Part shown: piece after piece, positions 54,621-64,000 of the stretch | Layout: each line of letters opens with the position of its first letter | How positions within the stretch are numbered: the stretch's first letter is position 1 | NCBI RefSeq assembly: GCF_040183065.1 | Contig: NC_091128.1 | Coordinates: 179,813,168 to 179,877,167, forward strand | Direction of reading: 5' to 3' | Origin: Periplaneta americana | Lineage: Eukaryota; Arthropoda; Insecta; Blattodea; Blattidae | Length of the DNA stretch: 64,000 nt | Program-made: the position numbers and the translations under genes | The notes under the pieces: generated by a model | Told to the model about the DNA's origin: nothing | Database searches by the model: none | What the model saw: only the letters and a program-made list of their open reading frames with translations

Positions 54621-56547
54621 TCTTTTTAGTGAATGTGGCCTCATTTTCAAATGCTAGTCACACACATCTGTGGCACAACGAGTAATGAGGCATTGCAAGG
54701 AGCTCATTTTGAACACTTCCTTCAACGATAAGCATACCGCTGTGGAGTTCAGGATATTAAGTTGGGATAAGAGCGTTTTGCGAGACTAAAATGTATGAAT
54801 ATTAAAAACTAAACTTCCTTAATCCGTCCCTGATAGCACACATTATGAACCTCCTGTATAACAAATGTATACACAAGACAGATTCAGGTGCATAAAGAGC
54901 TTATTTGATTAACTCTGGATCAGCTACTGAGAAATTGCTTTGTTGCAGCAACTTAATGAACGAAACAGTAAACGAAAAAAGGAAATATCTGTAAAAGCAT
55001 TATTTAAGTGATGCTGGTTAAGACTCCGGCACGGGATGTTGACAGCGAACTGGCTTTCCCCCTACCTTCCACATTCCAGACCCCCACAGACGCGGAATTC
55101 ATTACAACTGGTTTTCCAATGCGGAACTTGACAAATTTAAGAAGGGACTTTTTACCTTATTATATTGCAGTTCCTAACCTAAAACCCCGATTACCTAATT
55201 GCTGTGATCGTATGGCGATACTAAACGGGTTTACAACAGAATAGTTTCCGCATGTGAGCTCCTTCGGTCTTATGCAACACGTTTTCAGGTATGGGCTTGA
55301 CCGGTGGATGTCTCAGAAATAAAACATGACGTCACTTAATTACGAAGGAGGAATACCTGCCTCTATTGGCATCATGCCTCATGCAGTTAGGCCGTTTGCA
55401 AATGCGTACGGGGTAATTTATAAAATAAAACACTAATATCACTATAGCAGCACATGTGCTTACATTTTAATGCATTTGTTTTCAGATTGACGAAGTTGAG
55501 CTGTCGCCATTTTAATACAACCATTATACGTGTTGAATGGCGGGACTGAGATTGGTTGATTGTGAATTCCGATAAAGTAATAGCTTGGCTTCCTGCGGGA
55601 GGAAAGTAAAGCTGTGGGTCTATCGTATATTCATGTATATGGCAACATTTTTCGGGGATTTCTCGTCACGTTGAGTTTCAACGCTGAATGACATCTGCGG
55701 TTAAAAGCTACCTTAAATTAGTACACCACCAATAGCACCAGTACTACCAGCAATATAGGAATGGTGTTGGACCAACGAAATGCTCATGTGGGATGAAACT
55801 ATTTCGTTCACGTACCAATGCACCAATGGAATGCAAGAATCTATCAAGTTTTCACTAATTAAAGCCAACTACCAACTGCAATCTTGTCGCACCTGATGTG
55901 CATCTGTTTAATATCTTGTCCCACTTGATGTTCAGATTTTAAATTTTTTCATTGTTTCCTTAACAGTACAGTGGGCCATGATATTGCGTGATGGCGGTGC
56001 TAGTAATTGTAAGTATTAAATATCTCAATTTATAATGCAATCTGTTTCTGTACGTTATAAATTATTTATTAATATATTCGCGAAATAGTCTTATTCAGAT
56101 ATCACAAGAGTTCTCATCTTGTCGATAGTTCACTAAATGGAAGTGCCTAGCCCAAAATAAAATGTTATAACCTCAAATATTTGTTTAATTTTGCTGTTTC
56201 ACTAATCATATTTTCTACAGCTATTGTCAAACATTTACTTATGAAATTCATATTTCAAGAGGCCAAAGCCATGACTGTCAATGAAATATACTACGTTAGG
56301 AACTTACGTAAATGCTTTATTTTAAGCAACATAGGCCTAGTTATTTCTTTTGGAACAGATGCAGTATAGGACTATCCTACTTATAAGAATACAGTATGCA
56401 AAGCCGCAAAAAAAAAAAAAAGTCAACGGAAGTAGGGTTTCGATCAATTAAATTATCGATATATATATCGATTTTATTATGTTGCCAACCAACGAATATT
56501 ATTATAAATTAGTTTGATTTTAATAATGACGGCAATTTCGAATGCTA
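54621..56547. other. No gene recognised
   Basis: One 78-codon frame (55008-55244) without features; AT-rich. Poly(A) run near 56408-56421 followed by an ATATCGAT palindromic stretch (56455-56472). Confidence 0.3.
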
Positions 56548-57656
56548 TAGTTACTTACTTACAAATGGCTTTTAAGGAACCCGCAGGTTCATTGCCGCCC
56601 TCACAGAAGCCCGCCATTGGTCCCTATCCTGTGCAAGATTAATACACTCTCTATCATTATCTCACCTCCCTCAAATCCATTTTAATATTATCCTCCCATC
56701 TATGTCTCGGCCTCCCCAAAGGTTTTCCCCTCCCGGTCTCCCAACTAACACTCTATATGCATTTCTGGATTCGCCCATACGTGCTACATGCCCTGCCCAC
56801 CTCAAACGTCTGGATTTAATGTCCCTAATTATGTCAGGTGAAGGATACAATGCGTGCAGTTCTGCGTTGTGTAACTTTCTCCATTTTCCTATAACTTCAT
56901 CCCTCTTAGCCCCAGATATTTTCCTATGAACCTTATTCTCAAACACTCTTATTCTCTGTTCCTCTTAAACTGAGAGTCCGAGTTTCACAACCATACAGAA
57001 CAACCGGTAGGCCTAATATAACTGTTTTATAAATTCTAATTTCAAGATTTTTCGACAGCAGACTAGATGACAAAAGCTTCTCAACCGAATAATAAAACGC
57101 ATTTCCCATATTTATTCTGCGTTTAATTTCCTCCCGAGTGTCATTTATATTTGTTACTGTTGCTCCAAGATATTTGAATTTTTCCACCTCTTCGAACGAT
57201 AAATCTATTTTTATATTTACATTTCGTACAATATTCTGGTCGCGAGACATAAATAATATACTTTGTCTTTCGGGATTTACTTCCAAGCCTATCTCTTTAC
57301 TTGCTTCAAGTAAAATTTCCGTGTTTTCCCTAATCGTTTGTGGATTTTCTCCTAACATATTTACGTCATCCGCATAGACAAGCAGCTGATGTAACCCGTT
57401 CAATTCCAAACCCTGTCTGTTATCCTGAAATTTCCTAATGGCATATTCTAGAGCAAAGTTAAAAAGTAAAGGTGATAGTCCATCTCCTTGTTTTAGCCCG
57501 CAGTGAATTGGAAACGCATCTGAGAGAAACTGACCTATACGAACTCTGCTGTACGTTTCACTGAGACACATTTTAATTAATCGAGCTAGTTTCTTTGGAA
57601 TACCAAATTCAATAAGAGTACCATATAAAACTTGTCTCTTAACCGAGTCATACTTT
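56548..57656 (-). mobile_element. RTE1 copy 9, retaining the reverse transcriptase palm
   Basis: Minus strand begins [20 protein letters not shown], then [55 protein letters not shown] (YADD catalytic motif), [27 protein letters not shown] and the full C-terminal segment with frameshifts. It lacks the endonuclease and N-terminal RT; damaged near 57270 and 56950. Confidence 0.92.
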
Positions 57657-57928
57657 CAGGTTGCAACGTTTTTGTTTAAAGAATTTCCAATTGAGTATAT
57701 AAGTACGTACATAATCAATTTCTATGACATGTTTACGTTAAATTTAATTCATTACTTCATCTCATGTGAGGAGAATATTAATTAAAAAAATCAGGCATTT
57801 TTCAAATAAATACCCATTAATTATTAGTTTAGTAAAATAATTAACTTATAATAATTAATGTGTATGATTCCCGGTTGGAGCAACTAGTAGATACTGAAAA
57901 TAAACGGAATCAGTCCAATCGTTGTGCA

Positions 57929-57949
57929 TAGACAGACAGACAGACAGAC

Positions 57950-57984
<35 letters not shown>

Positions 57985-57985
57985 G
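57929..57985. repeat. (GACA)n microsatellite
   Basis: Tandem GACA with one GAGA interruption. Confidence 0.95.
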
Positions 57986-58349
57986 GCGTATATTTTGACA
58001 CATCTGTCCTTGTAAGTCACATTTTCTTGTCTTGTTTAAACAGTTTGAAAATGACTAAGGAATCTTCGTGACGGCTGCGAGTGGTGACTAAGACTGCTGG
58101 AGCAATGTTATGGCAATAACCACTTCAGGAGTGTCGCACGCAATTCGAAAAACCTGACGTAACCCAGCCTGACCTAGCCTAACCTATCGTAACGTAGGTC
58201 CAAATTACACTCCCAGCACAACTACTTCTCCACCTGTTACACTGTAACACGAGAAGGAAGAAGGAAAGCCCAGCGTGGCAGTCTGTCTCCAGCATCACAT
58301 TCTATTATCAAGTTTCTGTGTATCCGGCCTATTCCCTGCATTCTCATGG

Positions 58350-58905
58350 CAGCAGATAAAAAGTTATTTTTTCTTCCATCATGTTAATAATGTCAAAAGA
58401 AGTGCTTATATAAATTTTGGTCACTCGAGCGCAATTACGAGGCCTCCCCAGAAAGTAAGTTTCCTTGGGGCCGTTTACAGAAAGAAAACACAGTTTCATG
58501 GAAAGATTTATTGGAACAGATACAGATATTGTTGAAGTATTTCCAACACATTTTCTACCGGATGTGAAACATCTGTCATACTATGAGATCAACTTTTCTA
58601 TCCCTGTGTCCTAGGATCGGAACCAGTATGTGACAGCCGTCTGTACCTCTCTCTCTGCATCCCAGGGTATGCGAAATCTCTCAATTCCGGTGGGGAATAT
58701 ATTGCAAAATAACTCAACAATTACTGTATCTGTTCCAATAAATCTTTCCATGAAATTTTGTTTTCTTTCTGTAAACGGCCCCAGAGAAACATACTTTCTG
58801 GGGTGACCTCGTAATTGCGCTCGGGTGGCCAAAATTTATACGACTTGTTCTGACATTAATAACATGTTTGAAGAAAAAAAATTAACTTTTTTATCTGCCC
58901 ACATG
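58350..58905. mobile_element. Long-arm foldback element
   Basis: The left arm (GCAGATAAAAAG, ATAAATTTTGG, GAGCGCAATTACGAGG, GGGGCCGTTTACAG, GGAAAGATTTATTGGAACAG) is mirrored on the right between about 58675 and 58900. Arms exceed 200 bp and have diverged moderately. Ends within the arms and any target duplication are unclear. Confidence 0.8.
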
Positions 58906-58915
58906 GGAATGTTTG

Positions 58916-59220
58916 TGAGTGATCCGACTTCCAGGTGACTCGGGTTCCAGTTCTGGTCACCATGGTGATACTTGTGGCGGACAAGCTCGCAGTTGGGGTT
59001 TTCTCCCGTTTTTTTCCCATATTAGGCATCTACATCTTTCCGTCACCATTTCTTCAATTCGTCCTCATTCCATTCCATTTTCCGATCGTCGTCGGCTGGA
59101 GACGCACGGAGAGGGTACGCAGCGAACCTTAGTGTGGGTTTGAGAGTTAGCAATAGATCGTAAAAGGTCGCAGTGCTGGGCCATAGTACCCCCTCCCGTT
59201 AATTCCGTTCCACTCACCCT
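58916..59220 (+). repeat. tRNA-derived SINE (type b), copy 2
   Basis: TCGGGTTCCAGTTCTGG as box B-like, then TTTTCTCCCGTTTTTTTCCC, ATTAGGCATCTACATC, ACGCACGGAGAGGGTACGC, collinear with 32974-33320 but lacking its GC-rich block. Confidence 0.8.
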
Positions 59221-61856
59221 ACCAATGTCTCATTACACGAAATCTAAGTACTGTAGGTATTGCCGACAAGTCAGTGCATCCCTCATGCAGAACACGTCTG
59301 TGTGACTTTACTTGTGTATTAAAACATAATGATTTAATGCTCATTCCTTGATCGAATAAAAATAAATTATGGCGATTTATTCAAACTCAGCTCAAATATT
59401 TTCCTTCTTGGGCATTTTCTTACAGTATCACACGAAGAGATGAACGAAAAAGTCTTACAGTATACAGGGACGTCATTTTATTTTTACTTCAATTTTTACT
59501 GTACCTGAGTTTTTGAATGTACTTCACTCCCACCCCTTCTACTAATGAAGTTCCAACTGTCCTCCACACAGAATCAAGGCCGCATATACTAAACAGTACT
59601 GAGTTAGTGGATATAGTACGTTCCAGAAATGTGTTCGCGTTTTTCAGTGACGAAAGAGCTTTCAATATTGAATCGTATTTTCGCACAGGTACTGTCGTCC
59701 GTTTGCCTACGTCGCATCCCGATTTTCCCCACCTGCTTCTGCTCACCCCTCTGTAAAGACGGGTGGCTGGGCTGTCTTAGCTCTTTTCTGAGAACATTAA
59801 TTTCTGTTAGGAATTGGACGTCTACGTAATATTATACAACCGTTTAAAATAACTTAAATAAAAGGGCCGCGTTAAGTAATTAACTGTCACGTGATTTCCC
59901 CCTTTCTACGATCCTGCAACATAACCACTTGGACGGACAGTAGATAGCGGGTCGGGCAGAAGTGAAGATTGAATTTACAGTACGTGAGGTACTCTTTTAT
60001 TAAGTACAGAATTATTTCAACATGGGTTACTGGTACGAACGACGAAACTGGTAATCGGAATTAGACGCAGTAGTCTATAGTGCGATAATATGCACATTAG
60101 AATGAAGCCTGTATCGAAATGAATGGTCACCATTTTCAAAAACGTGTTTAAATATCCATATTATGATTATTTTTCAATTTAACTTCATTCTTTACATTGT
60201 ACGCTAATGTGCTGTAGACAGTATAATATACACTGCATAATGAATACGTTCGCATGGATAACTCAGTTCGTGAGTAAAAGCACTTATTGTTAATACTGTA
60301 CTGTATTTTGATTAAACAAAAACCTAATGAAAATTATCACACTCAAAATTGCGATATTTCCTAGTTTACGTAAATGGATTAACTATTTTTTTTCCCTCCT
60401 ATACGTAGTAAAGTGATTTGTTTGTATTTTACGCCAGTATCATCGAACTCCAGTCTTGAAAGGGGGTAGCAAACGGTGTTTCCGGTTCTCAACCGTTAAT
60501 CCGAAGGTATAGCCAGGTTAATATTAAAAATGCTAGTAAAAATAAAATGATGTCCCTGTACATAATCTAAACTGAATGCTTGAAATTTATTACCTGCAGA
60601 ATTTTTCTTTCTATTTAAAACTTCGCCAGACAAAAACTGTGGAACTTAAAACTGTCTACGAGTATCATTCCGTGTAGCTAACGGAAACCTGAAAAGTAAG
60701 TGCTCTTTATCTTTCTATGGAAACTTTTTTTCAATATACAGTACTATTTGTAAATACGTTTTCTGTTCAATATAGTATCGTTCAGAATAAGGAAGCTAAT
60801 TTTCTCTGTGGAAACTCAACTTTTCAGTCACAATATCTGTCTCCTCGTGTTTTTTTATGCACTCAGTTCGGTCTGTCAACAGATTCATTATAACGATTTC
60901 AACAGCTTTACGGGTGCGATTGCATTAACTTAATGTAGGCGAAGCACGTTCACACAATGCACGCTAAACCTGTAACGTAGTGGAAGGCATTTTCTCACGT
61001 CGCAGGGAAGATTTTACTTCGATACATGTCAGTAAATTACATCTCTCAACGTCGTTCGTATCAGATAAGCGCTGACGTAACAGAAGCGTAGAAAGTCGAA
61101 GTAACACTGCTGCTTACGTCACATATCAGGTGGTTCACAGTTCTGAGATAATTTTTATGAAATATGTTCGGTTTATATGGGACTGATTCTCAGTAGGCCT
61201 ATACTGTACTTTTGAAAACATGTGTTAACTTCTGAATAAAAAATCCCACAATAAAAGGTAGCAACAGCGTGCAACGTCACTCGTATTTCATAATCTTAGT
61301 TTTGCCATAACACGCTATATACAGAAGTTGTTAGAAGTACAAGTTGTATTGTATCAGTTTTTAAAATTACGGCACGTGGCAAAAAGAATTAAATGACACT
61401 CTATACTAATCTAGACATATTTGGCATATGAATTAATTTCATGCATTAAATATTTCACCGAAAAAGTTTTCGGTTTACTAGATGCATACTTTTACATGAC
61501 AATAGTAATCAAACTCTACCATAGATTTGAGAACTGACGTATCAGTACATCACGAAAACTGTCCAATGTGCTTGTCGAAGTCTCAGGGCTGATCTATGTG
61601 AACAGCAAGTTCAAACCTTTCATTGCACTTGGACGTATGATGTTTGGAAAACGTCCCACAAATAACTGTGCAATACACTGTTTCCACCAATTCTAAAGCA
61701 CGCTCTTCTGTAGACAAGTGCACAAGCTACCACGTGCACTCTAAGACATTACCTGCCGGCTGTCTGTGTATTGCAATTTCTGCTAGATTACTGACTAGCT
61801 TCTGGTCATATCCAATAACAAGTCAGTTTACCCGAGACTGTACACAAACGACATTA
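59221..61856. other. No gene recognised
   Basis: 59490-59830 is more GC-balanced and open on plus in two frames but without known motifs. The rest is AT-rich and featureless to my reading. Confidence 0.3.
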
Positions 61857-62893
61857 GGCCCGTAACACACTTGAAGAGTTTTCGCTGGCGAGAAATGTGT
61901 TGCGAGAAAGAGGCGAAGAGCCTTCCTCCACACAATTGGCGAGTTCTCGCTATCACAGATCACACCTCGCTATGATCAGCTATGCACTGCCTTCATGCAG
62001 AAAGCATTTTTCTGATTATAGTAATCACTCGTTGGGGGAAATATTATAGGTTATGTATTTACGTATATTGTCGTACTTAAATATATAACCTGTAAGTATA
62101 TTGTCGTACTTTACAAATTACGTACGAACGCTATGTTGAATCTGAGTATTCAGATGATGAGGAAATGGAGTTACATGAACATATTTTGTTAATGAGAAGA
62201 AGAAGTAGGCCTAAAATTAAAGTCATAAATATCTGAAAATCACATTGTATCTTACGAAAATAAGGGCGAGTTTTGGACACTGGTTTCGATTTGAATGATG
62301 ATACGTTTAGGCGTTATTTCAGGTTGAATGGACCACAGTTTTTTGCCGTTCATGATATGATAGAGGATTCTTTGCTATGTTCTGATTAAAATTACGTAAA
62401 CTGTTAAGATTTCAAATGTTTAATTAATACTATTAAATCTCATCAAAATAAAATATAGCCCTATTTATTTTCAGATAATGTGATATTTGTCTCCAGATTT
62501 CTTCTTTAAGTTTCGTATTTTTATAGTTTCCATCCCGTGTATCATATAAATACGCCTACGGGTGGCATCGTACAAGTTCGATAAGTTTCTGACTGCAATT
62601 ATCAGCCATCTTTCCTCATTTTCAAATAAAAACAATACAATTCATCGCCACCTGTGATATCTTTTTCTACATTTAATCGTCATAAAGAGTATAAATGTCA
62701 AACATCTTTGATAAATGTGTCAAGAAAATTCGCTGAGCTACCGATTCCAGCGAAAAACTCGCGCAAGGTTTTTGCATCGAACGAGAATCTCTTCCAGTGT
62801 GTGGACGTCCATTTGAATCCATGTTATCAATTTTTTTAATTTTCTCGCAACACATTTCTCGCTGGCGAAAACTCTGCAAGTGTGTTACGGGCC
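61857..62893 (+). mobile_element. PIF/Harbinger-like transposon with transposase relic
   Basis: 1037 bp, ends GGCCCGTAACACACTTG and CAAGTGTGTTACGGGCC inverted, subterminal GAGAAATGTGTTGCGAG mirrored, TTA duplicated at 61854-61856 and 62894-62896. Carries the coding relic described at 62123-62391. Confidence 0.92.
62123..62391 (+). pseudogene. Harbinger-type transposase N-terminal fragment
   Basis: One frame reads YERYVESEYSDDEEMELHEH, ILLMRRRSRPKIKVINI, stop, KSHCILRK, stop, GRVLDTGFDLNDDTFRRYFR and LNGPQFFAVHDMIEDS. An acidic/Arg-rich start followed by F.RYFR....F......I is the N-terminal layout of PIF/Harbinger transposases. The DDE catalytic domain is missing. Confidence 0.78.
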
Positions 62894-63062
62894 TTATGAA
62901 AGTATTAATGAGCGAAATAAAAGACACAGTGACAACGCCGTCCAATCAAAGCTAATGATTTTATTCGTAATTAACCGACAAATTATGTGGTGAGGTTAAT
63001 ATTTACAGGGAAACACTTCCATTGCATAAACTAATCATTATATTCAGATTTTCGTAGCAATG

Positions 63063-63285
63063 TAAGTGTAGCTCAGGCGGTAGTGCGTTCCCTACTGATC
63101 TCGAGTTCGATTCCTGCTTGAGCTGATTACCTGATTGGGTTTTTTCCGAGGTTTTCCCCAATCGTAAGGAGACTGTGAGGAACCTATGGCGAATCTTCGG
63201 CCTCATCTCGCTATCACCAATTCCATCGACGCTAAATAGGCCTAACCGAATAGTTGATACAGCGGCGTTAAATAACCAATTAAAA
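63063..63285 (+). repeat. tRNA-derived SINE (type c-like), copy 2
   Basis: AGTGTAGCTCAGGCGG (box A), CTCGAGTTCGATTCCTG (box B), GGTTTTCCCCAATCG, GGCCTCATCTCGCTATCACC and tail CAGCGGCGTTAAATAACC. Body is the complement of 39545-39788. Confidence 0.85.
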
Positions 63286-63517
63286 AGTTTAACTCCCCTG
63301 TTTCAAAAACAAAGGAAAGTCCTGGGCGCTTGTAAACTATTCGTGTGAAGATGAATTACGTTGTTCAGCACTGATGTACTGTCAGCATTTAGTTACATTT
63401 CAAAAGCTGACTTTCATTAAATAGAAGAATTACAGCAGAAGTGAACTCAATGTATTCAATGTAAAGTCAGCGACCTATGACTATTAAAAACCTTACGAAG
63501 TCCGGTATCTTACCTTC

Positions 63518-63681
63518 CAATGTTATGTTTTATTTAACGACGCTAGCAACTGCAGAGGTTATATCAGCGTCGCCGGATGTGCCGGAATTTTGTCCCGCAG
63601 GAGTTATTTTACATGCTGGTCCGGGATCGAACCCGCAACCTTGGGCATAGAAGGTCAGCGCTATACCAACTCGCCAACCAG
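63518..63681 (-). repeat. tRNA-derived SINE (type a), copy 2, with target duplication
   Basis: Minus strand: GAGTTGGTATAGCGCTG (box A), GGGTTCGATCCCGG (box B), AAATTCCGGCACATCC and tail GCGTCGTTAAATAAAAC. CTTACCTTC at 63509-63517 and 63682-63690 is a perfect 9-bp duplication. Confidence 0.9.
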
Positions 63682-64000
63682 CTTACCTTCGAGATTATGA
63701 ACAATATCTTTTCTGTGCAGCAGAAAAATGGAAAGTTTATCTACTTATGGATGCACGTTTAATGATTTCGTTTATGTATTCCTTTAAAAACAGTTCAAGG
63801 AAATAAAACTATAAAAAATAGCATGATAACACACAAGACATGTGCCAACATCACGCGCTATCTAGTGTATCCGTGGTCTAGACCTCCGATCATGCGCAGT
63901 GAATTCTTTGCGTAGCTCTACATGTTGCATATCTTGTGCGTGCTGTCGAACGGGGTGACTGAGTTCGACTATAAAGTGCAGTGGAGGAATGTGGTTACAT

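Noticed and set aside
63960..64000. CTATAAAG at the right edge as a TATA box
   Set aside because: No gene start can be seen before the window ends, and no other promoter evidence exists.
1..64000. CRISPR arrays, rRNA genes, bacterial-type operons
   Set aside because: No regularly spaced repeats or rRNA-like conserved blocks; spliced genes and SINE/LINE content show a eukaryotic nuclear sequence.

Overview
The window looks like gene-poor, repeat-rich DNA from a large hemimetabolous insect genome, most likely a cockroach or relative (Blattodea). That placement is an inference from the insect-type ELOVL proteins, the multi-kilobase introns and the crowd of non-LTR, Penelope-like, Helitron, PIF/Harbinger-like, hAT-like, mariner-like and tRNA-derived SINE fragments.

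Only two host genes can be supported. Both encode very-long-chain fatty acid elongases of the ELOVL family, and they lie tail to tail. Gene A (+) enters from the left: its last four coding exons lie at 5103-5159, 10254-10359, 11260-11396 and 12605-12769 (154 codons plus stop), and its 5' exons are outside the window or not recognisable. Gene B (-) has a complete coding sequence in six exons (38117-38057, 28646-28456, 27669-27589, 26827-26771, 24254-24012, 21206-21027), giving 270 residues with the LLDT, HxxHH and NSxxHxxMYxYY signatures. All exon junctions used here keep frame and have GT/AG splice sites. The two genes share exon boundaries, except that the single 243-nt histidine-box exon of gene B is split in gene A by a phase-1 intron into 106 + 137 nt. 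Their products would act in the ER membrane in the condensing step of fatty-acid elongation, which in insects feeds cuticular hydrocarbon and wax synthesis.

Region by region: 1-5 kb holds a Helitron fragment, a dispersed repeat and a SINE in AT-rich DNA. 5-13 kb is the 3' half of gene A, with its introns packed with transposons. 13-21 kb is intergenic and repeat-bearing. 21-38 kb is gene B, whose introns hold MITEs, SINEs, LINE 3' ends, a mariner-like pseudogene and a large GATA/AAAT microsatellite. 38-64 kb has no recognisable host gene: jockey-like, RTE-like (families called RTE1 and RTE2 here) and Penelope-like remnants, a hAT-like element with an 8-bp target duplication, foldback elements, SINEs with intact target duplications and a Harbinger-like element with a decayed transposase.

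I found no autonomous, intact transposon, no CRISPR array, no rRNA and no convincing functional tRNA gene. The most informative observations concern transposition history: a MITE family with 4-bp AATT duplications and a paralogous empty site, paired 183-bp MITEs on either side of an ELOVL exon, transposon ends within about 15 bp of ELOVL splice sites, a Penelope-like element nested in a LINE, and several SINEs sharing one 3' tail.
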